Below, piece by piece: positions 34,251-42,448 of a DNA stretch of 64,000 nucleotides (within the stretch, counting starts at the first letter, position 1; each line of letters opens with the position of its first letter). The position numbers were made by a program, and so were the translations under genes. Source of the DNA: Flavihumibacter petaseus NBRC 106054 (GTDB taxonomy: Bacteria; Bacteroidota; Bacteroidia; Chitinophagales; Chitinophagaceae); the NCBI RefSeq assembly GCF_000974785.1, contig NZ_BBWV01000002.1, forward strand, positions 1 through 64,000, given 5' to 3'. Below the pieces are notes generated by a model. It was not told the origin of the DNA, searched no databases, and saw only the letters and a list, made by a program, of their open reading frames with translations.

Positions 34251-35254
34251 AAAAGATTCTCGTCATCCGTTTCTCCTCCATCGGGGATATCGTGCTGACC
34301 ACGCCGGTGCTCCGTTGCATCAAACAGCAGCTACCCGATGCGGAACTGCATTTCCTGGTGAAAAAGAGTTTCGCGCCGGTGCTGATAGCAAACCCTTACA
34401 TCGACAAACTTCACCTGTTCGAAGATGACCTGACGGTAATTACAGACAGCCTGAAAAAGGAAAATTTTGATTTTATAGTTGACCTGCACCATAACCTGCG
34501 AACCCTGCGGGTAAAACGCGCACTCGCTGTAAAAAGTAAAAGCTTCAACAAGCTGAACGTGCAGAAGTGGCTGCTGACCGCGTTGAAGATTAATGTACTG
34601 CCCGATAAACATATCGTTGACCGTTATCTTGAGGCAGCTGCGCCGCTGGGTGTGGTCAATGACGGAAAGGGACTCGACTATTTTATTCCGGAGAACGAGA
34701 AGATTGCAGATTCAGATCTTCCGGCCGCACACCAGCTGGGGTATATTGGCCTGGTGATTGGTGCTGCACATGCCACGAAACGCATGCCGGTTGAAAAACT
34801 CGAGGAGCTGGTCGGCCTGCTGGATCATCCCATTATCCTGCTGGGAGGGCCCGAAGATAAGGCAACAGGAGCCAGGCTCGAGGCGACCGATCCTATCAAA
34901 GTGTATAATGCCTGTGGCAAGTTCAGCCTGAACGAATCAGCGGACCTCGTCCGCCGGGCAAAGCTGATCATATCAAATGATACCGGCCTCATGCATATCG
35001 CTGCGGCCTTCAGAAAACCCGTGATCTCCCTCTGGGGGAATACCGTTCCCGAATTCGGCATGTATCCTTATTACGGCAAAAGAAGTTTTAACCAGGTATT
35101 GCCGTTCGAGATTGTAGAAAGAAAAGGCCTGCGATGCAGGCCTTGTTCAAAGATCGGTTATGATGCATGTCCCAAAGGACATTTCAAATGCATGCGGGAA
35201 ATACCTGTTCCGGCCATCCGGACACTCGTGCAGCAATGGCTGCTGAAAGCTTGA
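34247..35254 (+). CDS. Glycosyltransferase family 9 (heptosyltransferase-like)
   Basis: This 335-aa cytoplasmic GT-B transferase is of ADP-heptosyltransferase type. It has the N-terminal motif ILVIRFSSIGDIVLTTPVLR, a central GAAHATKRMP, and the C-terminal nucleotide-sugar site SNDTGLMHIAAAFRKPVISLWG. It probably adds a sugar to a lipopolysaccharide core or similar glycan. It is coupled to the upstream MFS gene. Its stop codon directly abuts the stop of the convergent octapeptide-repeat gene. Confidence 0.9.
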   Translation: MKKILVIRFSSIGDIVLTTPVLRCIKQQLPDAELHFLVKKSFAPVLIANPYIDKLHLFEDDLTVITDSLKKENFDFIVDLHHNLRTLRVKRALAVKSKSFNKLNVQKWLLTALKINVLPDKHIVDRYLEAAAPLGVVNDGKGLDYFIPENEKIADSDLPAAHQLGYIGLVIGAAHATKRMPVEKLEELVGLLDHPIILLGGPEDKATGARLEATDPIKVYNACGKFSLNESADLVRRAKLIISNDTGLMHIAAAFRKPVISLWGNTVPEFGMYPYYGKRSFNQVLPFEIVERKGLRCRPCSKIGYDACPKGHFKCMREIPVPAIRTLVQQWLLKA

Positions 35255-35830
35255 TTATTTCGCATATTCGCCAGTCCACTCTCCGGCGCTGTCAAAGGAA
35301 TTAAAACCTACCATGGAATCTTCACAGAAGAAAGTACGTGTCCACTCATCCTGCAGGTTGAAATAGTTGTAAGTATTGGAGCTGGTTTTTACCAGGTAAC
35401 CTTTCCAGGTGCCTTTCTCATCAAAATCAAGGATCACGAACTGGTTGGCGATTACCAGGTAGCCAGACATCTTATTGTCTTTGTTGAACATGTAGTAACC
35501 TTTCCAGTTGTCGTTGCTCAGCGGATGCAGGCTGAAAGTGTACATCGGGTTAATACTGTGGTTGGACAACGGGCTGAAGTCTTTATTGAACTTCGGATTG
35601 ATCATCTTGTTCTTCTCGGGATTGATACCATCATTCATTCCCGGATTAATGTTCCAGTTGTTCTTGGGATTAATCTTGAAATTCTTGGTGGGATTGATCC
35701 TGGGATTTGCGTAAGGACTGATCGTCTGATTTTTGAGGGGGTCTCTTTGCGTAGGGAGCTCTGGTTCCTGGGCAGCAATTTGTTGTAATACCAGTGCAGT
35801 CAATGCTACGGTAAGCAAGGGCTTGATCAT
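35255..35830 (-). CDS. Exported protein with tandem INPxxNxx octapeptide repeats
   Basis: I do not recognise the family. This 191-aa protein has a signal peptide (to ~20, QQIAAQ). Residues ~37-108 are nine tandem octapeptides of the form (I/F/L)-(N/S/H)-P-x-x-N-x-x, such as INPTKNFK, INPKNNWN, INPGMNDG and INPEKNKM. The last ~80 residues are a separate beta-rich domain with repeated GYLV/GYYM and WTGEY-like strands and one Cys. The repeat could form a solenoid or an extended stalk. It is a single-gene unit converging on the GT9 gene without any gap. Confidence 0.75.
   Translation of the reverse strand: MIKPLLTVALTALVLQQIAAQEPELPTQRDPLKNQTISPYANPRINPTKNFKINPKNNWNINPGMNDGINPEKNKMINPKFNKDFSPLSNHSINPMYTFSLHPLSNDNWKGYYMFNKDNKMSGYLVIANQFVILDFDEKGTWKGYLVKTSSNTYNYFNLQDEWTRTFFCEDSMVGFNSFDSAGEWTGEYAK
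35507..35722 (-). repeat. Tandem octapeptide-coding repeats (nine units of 24 bp)
   Basis: Nine 24-base units encode (I/F/L)(N/S/H)PxxNxx. The middle units are most alike, and the first and last are more degenerate. The period is exactly eight codons, without indels. Confidence 0.75.
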
Positions 35831-35997
35831 ACGTTCTTGTTTGAATAGGTTTCAGAATTAGTGGCCTTCTTCTGGTATTGGTGGGGGTTACCCTGCGGAG
35901 AGCTTTAAATAGGCGTTGGAGAGAGATAAGTGACACAAATCTAATAGACAAATGATGGAATCAAAAGCTTTTGCAATTTTTTTTTATACGTATCATG

Positions 35998-36022
35998 AAA
36001 AATGCCGGGAAACCCCGGCATT
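35998..36022 (-). terminator. Terminator after mdh
   Basis: The stem AATGCCGGG/CCCGGCATT with a 4-base loop is followed by a T run on the minus strand. It lies 33 bases past the mdh stop. Confidence 0.85.
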
Positions 36023-36054
36023 AGAAAAAATAAAAATATTTGGTTATCAGTGTT

Positions 36055-36984
36055 TTATGCTGATTTCAAGACCTCGTTCATACTGCGTACAGCATCGGCG
36101 CTCTTGCTGAAAAGTGCCTGTTCTGCTTCATTCAGTTCAAAGTCAACGATCCTTTCCCACCCGTCTTTCCCAATAATTACCGGTACGCCCAGGCATATAT
36201 CCTGTTGTCCGTATTCACCATGAAGGGAAACGGAGCAGGTGATCAGTTTCTTCTCATCGCGGAGAATGCTTTCAACCAGCGCCGTTGTGGCTGCACCAGG
36301 TGCATACCAGGCTGATGTACCGATCAGTTTGGTAAGCGTAGCACCGCCCACCATCGTATCTGCAACGATCTGCTCCTGCTCATGAATGCTCAGGTACCTT
36401 GTTACAGGAGTTGAATTCCAGGTCGCATGGCGGATTAGCGGGATCATGGTGGTATCCCCGTGTCCACCCACTACCACCGCATTCAGGTCTGCGGGCGAGC
36501 AACCCAGTTTCTGGCTCAACTGGTATTTAAAACGGGCACTATCCAGTGCGCCGCCCATTCCGATGATCCTGTTCTTCGGCAACCTGGTTACCTGCATCGC
36601 CAGTTGGGTCATGGTATCCATGGGGTTGCTCACGATGATCAGGATGGCTTCCGGAGAGTGTTTGAGGATATTGTCACATACTGTTTTCACGATACCGGCA
36701 TTGGTACCGATCAGTTCTTCCCTGGTCATTCCCGGCTTGCGTGGAATGCCGGATGTTATCACCACCACATTACTTCCAGCCGTTTTGCTGTAGTCATTGG
36801 TGGATCCGACAATCCTGGTATCGAATCCCAGCAATGCGGCAGTCTGCATCATATCCTGGGCTTTTCCTTCGGCCAGCCCTTCCTTGATATCCAATAAAAC
36901 CAATTCCTGGCAGATCTCCTTACGGGCAATATTATCGGCGCAGGTAGCACCAACGGCACCGGCACCTACAACTGTAACTTTCAT
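36055..36984 (-). CDS. mdh: Malate dehydrogenase
   Basis: This enzyme interconverts malate and oxaloacetate with NAD+ in the TCA cycle. The 309-aa protein belongs to the LDH-like group. It has the dinucleotide motif VVGAGAVGA (residues 5-13), an aspartate in LLDI that favours NAD(H), and substrate arginines in IPRKPGMTR and DSARF (R152). The catalytic His is in GGHGDT (H175). Its -7 promoter box lies at 37019-37026, inside the intergenic gap before the tlpA-like gene. Confidence 0.95.
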   Translation of the reverse strand: MKVTVVGAGAVGATCADNIARKEICQELVLLDIKEGLAEGKAQDMMQTAALLGFDTRIVGSTNDYSKTAGSNVVVITSGIPRKPGMTREELIGTNAGIVKTVCDNILKHSPEAILIIVSNPMDTMTQLAMQVTRLPKNRIIGMGGALDSARFKYQLSQKLGCSPADLNAVVVGGHGDTTMIPLIRHATWNSTPVTRYLSIHEQEQIVADTMVGGATLTKLIGTSAWYAPGAATTALVESILRDEKKLITCSVSLHGEYGQQDICLGVPVIIGKDGWERIVDFELNEAEQALFSKSADAVRSMNEVLKSA

Positions 36985-37018
36985 GAATAAACAGTTTATT
37001 TTATTTTATGATGGCGAA

Positions 37019-37026
37019 CAAATATA
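37019..37026 (-). promoter_or_regulatory. Promoter -7 box TATATTTG of mdh
   Basis: It is an exact TAnnTTTG match on the minus strand, 34 bases before the mdh ATG. Any -33 element would lie within the end of the thioredoxin-like gene. Confidence 0.5.
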
Positions 37027-37031
37027 GGGGA

Positions 37032-37556
37032 TCAGTGCTTGAAACCGTCGAGCACTTTTTTGATTTCCGTCGTGCCTTCAAAACTGGTCAGCAGCTTTCC
37101 CTTGCGGTCGTATAACGCAAGAAAAGGAAGGTTTCCTATCCGGAAATATGGAGGCATAAAAAACTTCTCGTCCCTGCCTATATACAGGTTTTTCCAGGCA
37201 GACATCTGGTACTTGTCATAAAATGCCTGCAGTTCTTCAATCGGTTGATAGGTGGCCAGAACGAGATTGTATTTCTCAAATGCGGGCAATTGCTCTTTCA
37301 GCCAGTCAACCTGCTGCTGGCAATGGTGACAATCGGGACTGAAAAACATGATCAGCGTCCCGGATCGGTTAGCAAGATTGTCGCGGTTTATTTTTTTACC
37401 ATCCAATCCAAGCAGTTCAAAAGGCGGAACAGTAGGGTAGCGCTTGAATGGCGGCGGAACGGAATCGGTTTGTGCGAACAGTTTAACAGTGCCTGCGAAA
37501 AGAAACAGAAAAAGTAGCGAGAGGGTAAAACGGAGATACGGGTGATTCACTTTCAT
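37032..37556 (-). CDS. Exported TlpA-like thioredoxin-fold protein
   Basis: This 174-aa protein has an N-terminal hydrophobic signal/anchor (~9-28) and a TlpA/AhpC-type thioredoxin fold. The CxxC pair is C76 and C79 in SPDCHHC, followed by NLPFLALYDRKGKLL, where the cis-proline is in NLP. It is probably a periplasmic thiol-disulfide oxidoreductase; the partner is not known. A one-mismatch -7 box (TAATTTTA, 37561-37568) lies 4 bases before the ATG. The divergent BlaI gene has its own operators. Confidence 0.85.
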   Translation of the reverse strand: MKVNHPYLRFTLSLLFLFLFAGTVKLFAQTDSVPPPFKRYPTVPPFELLGLDGKKINRDNLANRSGTLIMFFSPDCHHCQQQVDWLKEQLPAFEKYNLVLATYQPIEELQAFYDKYQMSAWKNLYIGRDEKFFMPPYFRIGNLPFLALYDRKGKLLTSFEGTTEIKKVLDGFKH

Positions 37557-37560
37557 CGTT

Positions 37561-37568
37561 TAAAATTA
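37561..37568 (-). promoter_or_regulatory. Candidate -7 box TAATTTTA of the TlpA-like gene
   Basis: It has one mismatch to TAnnTTTG and is separated from ATG 37556 by AACG only. It is one of several genes here with a box at this distance. Confidence 0.38.
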
Positions 37569-37617
37569 CCAACAATGAGCGCATGAAAAGTCCAGCAAAT
37601 TTTTTTAACGAAATAAA

Positions 37618-37650
37618 TTTGGACTTATCTACGATTAATTCGTAGATTTA
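37618..37650 (+). promoter_or_regulatory. Promoter of the blaI-M56 operon (TTTG-N21-TAGATTTA)
   Basis: The TTTG at 37618-37621 and the TAGATTTA at 37643-37650 are one base off the -7 consensus and have the same 21-base spacing as the E1-fusion promoter. Both operators overlap it. Confidence 0.6.
37628..37646. promoter_or_regulatory. BlaI-type operator 1 (TCTACGA-TTAAT-TCGTAGA)
   Basis: It has perfect 7-base arms and a 5-base spacer, placed between the -33 and -7 elements. The centre is 19 bases from that of operator 2. It is almost certainly the site of the BlaI-like repressor encoded directly downstream (autoregulation). Confidence 0.8.
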
Positions 37651-37665
37651 CGAAAACATCGTAGA
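37647..37665. promoter_or_regulatory. BlaI-type operator 2 (TTTACGA-AAACA-TCGTAGA)
   Basis: It has the same 7-5-7 layout as operator 1, with one mismatch, and abuts it. It covers the expected transcription start and ends one base before the blaI ATG. Confidence 0.75.
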
Positions 37666-37666
37666 C

Positions 37667-38035
37667 ATGGATAAGCTAAGTCAGCCTGAGGAGCAGGCTA
37701 TGCAGGTTTTCTGGGAAGTAGGAGAGGCTAATGTAAAGGCCGTGCTTGAACGCCTTGTAGCGCCGCAGCCGCCTTATACCACGCTGGCATCAACGGTAAA
37801 AAACCTTGAAAAGAAAGGATTTCTGAACAGCCGGCTATTGGGGAACATGTATGTATACCAGCCAGCGATATCCGAAGAAAGCTACAAGCGGAATTTCATG
37901 GGGGAATTCATTCGCAATTATTTCGATAACTCGTATAAGGAAGTGGTGAATTTCTTTGTCAACGAACAGCAGCTGAGTAAGGAAGAACTGCAGGAAATCA
38001 TCCGCCTGATTGAAAAAAGCAATAAAGCCAGGTAG
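37667..38035 (+). CDS. BlaI/MecI/CopY-family transcriptional repressor
   Basis: This 122-aa winged-helix repressor of the penicillinase-repressor family has the HTH at ~10-70 (EEQAMQVFWEVGEANVKAVLERL, then YTTLASTVKNLEKKGFL) and a C-terminal dimerisation helix. Two perfect or near-perfect dyads lie directly upstream, suggesting autoregulation. The M56 peptidase starts 2 bases after its stop, the usual BlaI-BlaR1 arrangement, in which the peptidase is thought to inactivate the repressor. No beta-lactamase gene is nearby, so the signal may not be an antibiotic. Confidence 0.92.
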   Translation: MDKLSQPEEQAMQVFWEVGEANVKAVLERLVAPQPPYTTLASTVKNLEKKGFLNSRLLGNMYVYQPAISEESYKRNFMGEFIRNYFDNSYKEVVNFFVNEQQLSKEELQEIIRLIEKSNKAR

Positions 38036-38037
38036 TC

Positions 38038-39717
38038 ATGCATATACTACTCACTTACCTGTTAAAGCTCAGCATCAGTCTTGCTGCAGTTTACCTGTTT
38101 TACTGGCTGCTGTTGCGCCGGCTCACATTTTACCGCTGGAACCGGTATTACCTGCTGGGATATGCTGCGGCCTGTTTTTTCCTGCCGTTGCTGAACATCT
38201 ATCAATGGCTGGATCAAAATGACAGCAACAACGCTGTGCTGTTGCAGTTACCGCGGGTGGACCAGATCACAGAAGGGGCAGTGCAGCTGGAAAGCTGGAC
38301 GGCGGGAACCTGGCTGGTGACGGCATTCATTGCCGGTGTAATCGTGATGTTAGGGCGCATGGCCGTTCAGTATGTTTCCCTTTTCCGCCTGCGCAGCAGG
38401 GCTGTTTTGCTGGCAACCGATAACCTGCGTATCTACGAGGTGCAGCAACCGATTATCCCTTTTTCTTTCGGGTCATCGGTGTTTATCAATACCTCCCGCC
38501 ACCAGGAAGCAGAACTGAAAGAGATCATCAAACACGAAATGGTCCACGTACGCGAACGCCATACCATTGATATGGTATTTGCTGAACTGCTGGTGGCGCT
38601 GAACTGGTACAATCCTTTCGCCTGGCTGTTGCGGCACGCTATCCGGCAGAACCTGGAATTTATTGCCGACGAAGGTGTGCTGGCGCATGGCATCGACCGC
38701 AGGCAATACCAGTATCTCCTGTTGAAAGTAGTTGGCCAGCAGCAATTCAGTATGGCCAATCACCTGAATATTTCCGCACTAAAAAATCGAATTAACATGA
38801 TGAACACTATCCGTTCCGCCAGGGTTCACCTGGTGAAGTTTGCCTTCGTGCTGCCAGTGATCGCAGTGTTGTTGCTGGCCTTCCGCCGGGAACCGCAAAA
38901 GAACACTACCAAAGAAAACCAGGCACCTGCCATTGTAACCCTTACCGTGGCAGACACGCTGCCGCAACACCGGATGCCGCCTCCGAATGAAAAAGGGTAT
39001 ATCCTGACCATAGCGGATAATATTGGTGAGTGTGTGGTGATCATTAAAGACCGGCAGGGCAAACTTATCCGAGCCCTGACGCTGGAAGACTGGAACAAAG
39101 ACAGCAATGCTTTTGAATCGCAGTACGGTAAAATTCCACCACCGCCGCCAGCACCCGTTCCGCCGACACCACCGGGAGCACCTGCGCCGGTTGTGGTGCT
39201 TGACGGGGTGAGAAATGATAAGTACGTGGTCGTACCGGATCAACCTGCTCAACCGGCACAACCGGCTGGTTTGGCAGCTCCTGTGCAGGAAGTGAGGATT
39301 GCACCGGTACCACCCAGGCCACCCCGGCCGGCCAAAGCGCCGAAACTTCCCGCCAATGTCAGCATGATCATCATCAAAGACAATTCCACGGCAACCGTTA
39401 CCCTGAAAAATGGCAAAAAGGAAAACTATGATTTGTCCAAACCTGATCAGAGAGCGCAGTTCGAAAAGAAATACGGCCGGATTGAAGCGCCGGAACCGGT
39501 AGAACTGGCCGAGCCGGTTGTCTCCATCACGGCCAACGCTCCGACAACACCTCTGTATATTATTGACGGCAAAGAGGCAGATGCGGCTACCGTCCGTGCC
39601 CTGGATCCCCACTCGATCGATAGAATAGAAGTGTTCAAGGACGCAGAGGCTGCCAAAACCTATGGCGAAAAGGGTAAAAACGGCGTCATAAAACTGACCA
39701 CCAAAACCATTAATTGA
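38038..39717 (+). CDS. M56-family metallopeptidase (BlaR1-like) with a SusC-plug-like tail
   Basis: This 559-aa protein has four membrane helices (~10-27, ~38-55, ~92-112, ~262-280). A zinc site is at HEMVH (H166-H170) with a downstream glutamate in NLEFIADE. Outside the membrane comes a proline-rich linker (~360-430) and a C-terminal segment containing YIIDGKEAD and IEVFKDAEAAKTYGEKGKNG, which resembles the plug region of SusC-type receptors rather than a penicillin-binding domain. It probably relays an envelope signal to the BlaI partner; what it senses is unknown. Such tails may engage TonB-linked machinery, which is inference. Confidence 0.87.
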   Translation: MHILLTYLLKLSISLAAVYLFYWLLLRRLTFYRWNRYYLLGYAAACFFLPLLNIYQWLDQNDSNNAVLLQLPRVDQITEGAVQLESWTAGTWLVTAFIAGVIVMLGRMAVQYVSLFRLRSRAVLLATDNLRIYEVQQPIIPFSFGSSVFINTSRHQEAELKEIIKHEMVHVRERHTIDMVFAELLVALNWYNPFAWLLRHAIRQNLEFIADEGVLAHGIDRRQYQYLLLKVVGQQQFSMANHLNISALKNRINMMNTIRSARVHLVKFAFVLPVIAVLLLAFRREPQKNTTKENQAPAIVTLTVADTLPQHRMPPPNEKGYILTIADNIGECVVIIKDRQGKLIRALTLEDWNKDSNAFESQYGKIPPPPPAPVPPTPPGAPAPVVVLDGVRNDKYVVVPDQPAQPAQPAGLAAPVQEVRIAPVPPRPPRPAKAPKLPANVSMIIIKDNSTATVTLKNGKKENYDLSKPDQRAQFEKKYGRIEAPEPVELAEPVVSITANAPTTPLYIIDGKEADAATVRALDPHSIDRIEVFKDAEAAKTYGEKGKNGVIKLTTKTIN

Positions 39718-39758
39718 TTCAATCTGAATATTTTATCCCGGCCTGACGAGAAATCCGG

Positions 39759-39785
39759 TTGTATGCCCGAATTGCACTAGCTTTG
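39759..39785 (+). promoter_or_regulatory. Promoter of efp (TTG-N16-TAGCTTTG)
   Basis: TAGCTTTG at 39778-39785 is an exact -7 match, with TTG at 39759-39761. It lies 37 bases before the efp start. Confidence 0.6.
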
Positions 39786-39822
39786 CCCCCTTACTAAAAC
39801 TGCAATTAAATAGTATTTCGTT

Positions 39823-40389
39823 ATGGCTAGTACGTCGGATATCAGCCGCGGGCTTATTATCAAACTGGATGGCAGCCTCTATAAAGTGGTTGAATTCGGA
39901 GAAAACAAAACTGCCCGTGCCGCAGCAAAGGTTTGGGCAAAACTGAAAGGAGTTGACAATTCCAGGACCATCGAACAAACCTGGAACAGTGGTGACACCA
40001 TTTACCCGGTTCGTGTTGAACGCAAGAACTTTCAGTACCTGTATAAAGATGACACCGGTTACAATTTCATGGATAATGAAACTTTCGAGCAGGTAGCCGT
40101 TCAGGAAACCCTGATCGACGCCCCTCAGTTCCTGAAAGACGGCCAGGAGGTTTCAGTATTGATCAATACCGAAATCGAACAGCCCATGAGTGTGGAATTG
40201 CCCGATAAGATCGTATTGCTGGTGACCTACAGTGAGCCGGGAATGCGTGGTGACACGGCTACCCGTACCCTGAAACCGGCAACGGTTGAAACAGGCGCCA
40301 CCGTTATGGTACCACTGTTTGTAAATGAAGGAGAACTGATCCGCGTCAACACCAAAAATGGTGAATACGTAGAGCGTGTAAAAGAATAA
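39823..40389 (+). CDS. efp: Elongation factor P with Arg at the loop tip
   Basis: This 188-aa translation factor relieves ribosomes stalled at consecutive prolines. It has the three beta domains of the family: KOW-like (~1-65), OB (~70-125) and C-terminal OB (~130-188, with YSEPGMRGDTATRTLKPA). The domain I loop is not the usual PGKG. It reads ENKTARAAAKV, and an ungapped comparison with E. coli EF-P puts Arg32 where Lys34 is normally modified. Such an Arg is typical of EF-Ps rhamnosylated by EarP, but no earP gene lies here. The next genes are accB and accC, a common arrangement. Confidence 0.92.
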   Translation: MASTSDISRGLIIKLDGSLYKVVEFGENKTARAAAKVWAKLKGVDNSRTIEQTWNSGDTIYPVRVERKNFQYLYKDDTGYNFMDNETFEQVAVQETLIDAPQFLKDGQEVSVLINTEIEQPMSVELPDKIVLLVTYSEPGMRGDTATRTLKPATVETGATVMVPLFVNEGELIRVNTKNGEYVERVKE

Positions 40390-40396
40390 GAAAGGG

Positions 40397-40421
40397 AGCC
40401 CCTGAACAAGGGGCTTTTTTT
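40397..40421 (+). terminator. Terminator after efp
   Basis: The stem AGCCCCT/AGGGGCT with loop GAACA is followed by a run of seven T residues. It separates efp from accB. Confidence 0.85.
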
Positions 40422-40459
40422 ATGAATGGCTGAGGGAAACCCAAACCGTTTTTCTTCCC

Positions 40460-40467
40460 TATCTTAG
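40460..40467 (+). promoter_or_regulatory. Candidate -7 box TATCTTAG of accB
   Basis: It has one mismatch to TAnnTTTG and lies 35 bases before the accB ATG, directly after the efp terminator, where a new promoter is expected. Confidence 0.4.
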
Positions 40468-40502
40468 CCGCCTAAAATATCACCAACTGTAAATTCAGTA
40501 CA

Positions 40503-40994
40503 ATGGATTTCAAACAAATTCAGGAGTTGATCCGCTTGATCAACAAATCGAACATCGGTGAACTGACGATTGAGGAGAAAGGATTTAAGGTGACGATTAA
40601 GCAAAAACAAGAAAATATCCAGCAGGTAGTGGCTGCTGCGCCTGTCTATACGGCCCAGGCAGCACCGGCACCCGCAGCCGCACCGGCGGCTGTTCCGCAA
40701 CCTGCGGCCGCAGCTGCTGCCGATAAGCCAAAAGCTGCAGAAACTGCTGCCAATCTCATTACAATTAAGAGTCCCATGATCGGCACTTTCTACCGCCGGT
40801 CATCACCCGATAAACCGGTGCTGGCAGAAATCGGCGACGAAATCACCCCCGGTAAAGTAGTTTGCATCATTGAAGCCATGAAGCTGTTCAATGAGATCGA
40901 AAGCGAAGTAAAAGGCAAAATAGTGAAAGTACTGGTGGACGATGCGTCGCCGGTGGAGTACGATCAACCGCTATTCCTGGTTGAACCTGCCTAA
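40503..40994 (+). CDS. accB: Acetyl-CoA carboxylase biotin carboxyl carrier protein
   Basis: This 163-aa BCCP of acetyl-CoA carboxylase carries biotin for malonyl-CoA synthesis, the first step of fatty-acid synthesis. It has an N-terminal domain (~1-35), an alanine/proline-rich linker (~45-80), and a C-terminal biotinyl domain (~88-163) with biotin Lys127 in EAMKLFN. accC follows 25 bases later. Confidence 0.94.
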   Translation: MDFKQIQELIRLINKSNIGELTIEEKGFKVTIKQKQENIQQVVAAAPVYTAQAAPAPAAAPAAVPQPAAAAAADKPKAAETAANLITIKSPMIGTFYRRSSPDKPVLAEIGDEITPGKVVCIIEAMKLFNEIESEVKGKIVKVLVDDASPVEYDQPLFLVEPA

Positions 40995-41019
40995 TTCCTC
41001 GTCAAAATCCTCTTGGAAA

Positions 41020-42357
41020 ATGTTTAAAAAAGTATTGATTGCGAACCGGGGTGAAATTGCATTGCGGGTCATTCGCACCTGCCGTGAAATGGGCATCAAA
41101 ACCGTAGCAGTTTATTCAACTGCCGATAAAGACAGCCTTCACGTCAAATTTGCCGACGAAGCCGTTTGTATCGGTCGCCCCCAGAGCGCAGATTCCTACC
41201 TTAATATTCCGCACCTGATGGCTGCAGCGGAAATTACGAATGCAGATGCCATCCACCCGGGATATGGGTTCCTGGCTGAAAACGCCCGGTTTGCCGAGAT
41301 CTGCGGAGAACACAATATCAAGTTTATTGGCCCCACACCTGACCAGATCAGGTCTATGGGCGACAAGATCACGGCCAAAGAAACCATGATCCGTGCAGGC
41401 GTTCCGGTTATCCCGGGAAGTGATGGCCTTCTCGCCAATATTGACCAGGCGTACAGCGTTGCCCGCGACATGGGTTATCCTGTGATCATCAAGGCTACCG
41501 CCGGCGGCGGCGGTAAAGGCATGCGGGTGGTCTGGAATGAGCAGGAAATGGAACGCGCCTATAATACCGCCAAGGCAGAAGCTGCTGCCTCATTCAAAAA
41601 CGACGGTATCTATATGGAGAAGTTCGTGGAAGAACCGCGCCATATTGAAATACAGGTTGCCGGCGACCGTTATGGAAAAGTCTGCCACCTCAGTGAGCGG
41701 GATTGTTCCATCCAGCGCCGCCACCAGAAACTCGTGGAAGAATCTCCTTCACCGTTCATGATCCCTGAGCTCCGTTATGCCATGGGGGAGGCTGCTAAAA
41801 AAGCCGCTTCAGCCATTGGTTATGAAAGTGTGGGGACGATCGAATTCCTGGTAGACAAACACCGCAACTTCTATTTCATGGAAATGAACACGCGGATACA
41901 GGTAGAACACTGCGTTACGGAAGAGGTGATCAATTTCGACCTGATCAAGGAGCAATTGAAGATCGCCATGGGTGAACCCATCAGCGGACGGGATTATGAA
42001 CCCCAGATGCATGCGATCGAATGCCGGATCAATGCCGAAGATCCTTATAACGATTTTCGCCCTAGTCCGGGCAAAATCACGACACTGCACACTCCGGGTG
42101 GACATGGGGTTCGGGTAGACAGTCATGTTTACGCAGGGTATACGATCCCTCCTTATTACGACAGTATGATCGGTAAACTGATCACCATCGCACGAACGCG
42201 TGACGAAGCGATCAATACCATGTACCGCGCATTAAGCGAATATGTGATCGAAGGCGTGAAAACAACCATTCCATTCCACCTGCAACTGATGCAGAACGAA
42301 GATTTCAGGAACGGTAACTTTACCACCAAGTTCCTCGAAACTTTCAAGTTGAAATAA
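41020..42357 (+). CDS. accC: Acetyl-CoA carboxylase biotin carboxylase
   Basis: This 445-aa ATP-grasp biotin carboxylase starts at [14 protein letters not shown], matching the family start; an in-frame extension into accB is not part of the protein. It has the glycine-rich [14 protein letters not shown] loop, [12 protein letters not shown] and the metal site region [11 protein letters not shown]. It carboxylates the biotin of AccB. No accA/accD genes are here. A terminator follows. Confidence 0.95.
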   Translation: MFKKVLIANRGEIALRVIRTCREMGIKTVAVYSTADKDSLHVKFADEAVCIGRPQSADSYLNIPHLMAAAEITNADAIHPGYGFLAENARFAEICGEHNIKFIGPTPDQIRSMGDKITAKETMIRAGVPVIPGSDGLLANIDQAYSVARDMGYPVIIKATAGGGGKGMRVVWNEQEMERAYNTAKAEAAASFKNDGIYMEKFVEEPRHIEIQVAGDRYGKVCHLSERDCSIQRRHQKLVEESPSPFMIPELRYAMGEAAKKAASAIGYESVGTIEFLVDKHRNFYFMEMNTRIQVEHCVTEEVINFDLIKEQLKIAMGEPISGRDYEPQMHAIECRINAEDPYNDFRPSPGKITTLHTPGGHGVRVDSHVYAGYTIPPYYDSMIGKLITIARTRDEAINTMYRALSEYVIEGVKTTIPFHLQLMQNEDFRNGNFTTKFLETFKLK

Positions 42358-42391
42358 CAGGTTGGAATCGCCAGCAAAGGATAAAAATTTA

Positions 42392-42425
42392 CCGGGCTTT
42401 CCAGATGGGAAGCCCGGAATTCTTT
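42392..42425 (+). terminator. Terminator after accC
   Basis: The stem CCGGGCTT/AAGCCCGG, extended by further pairs around loop AGAT, is followed by a T-rich stretch. Confidence 0.75.
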
Positions 42426-42448
42426 CTAACTGAAATTGAATAACAGTC

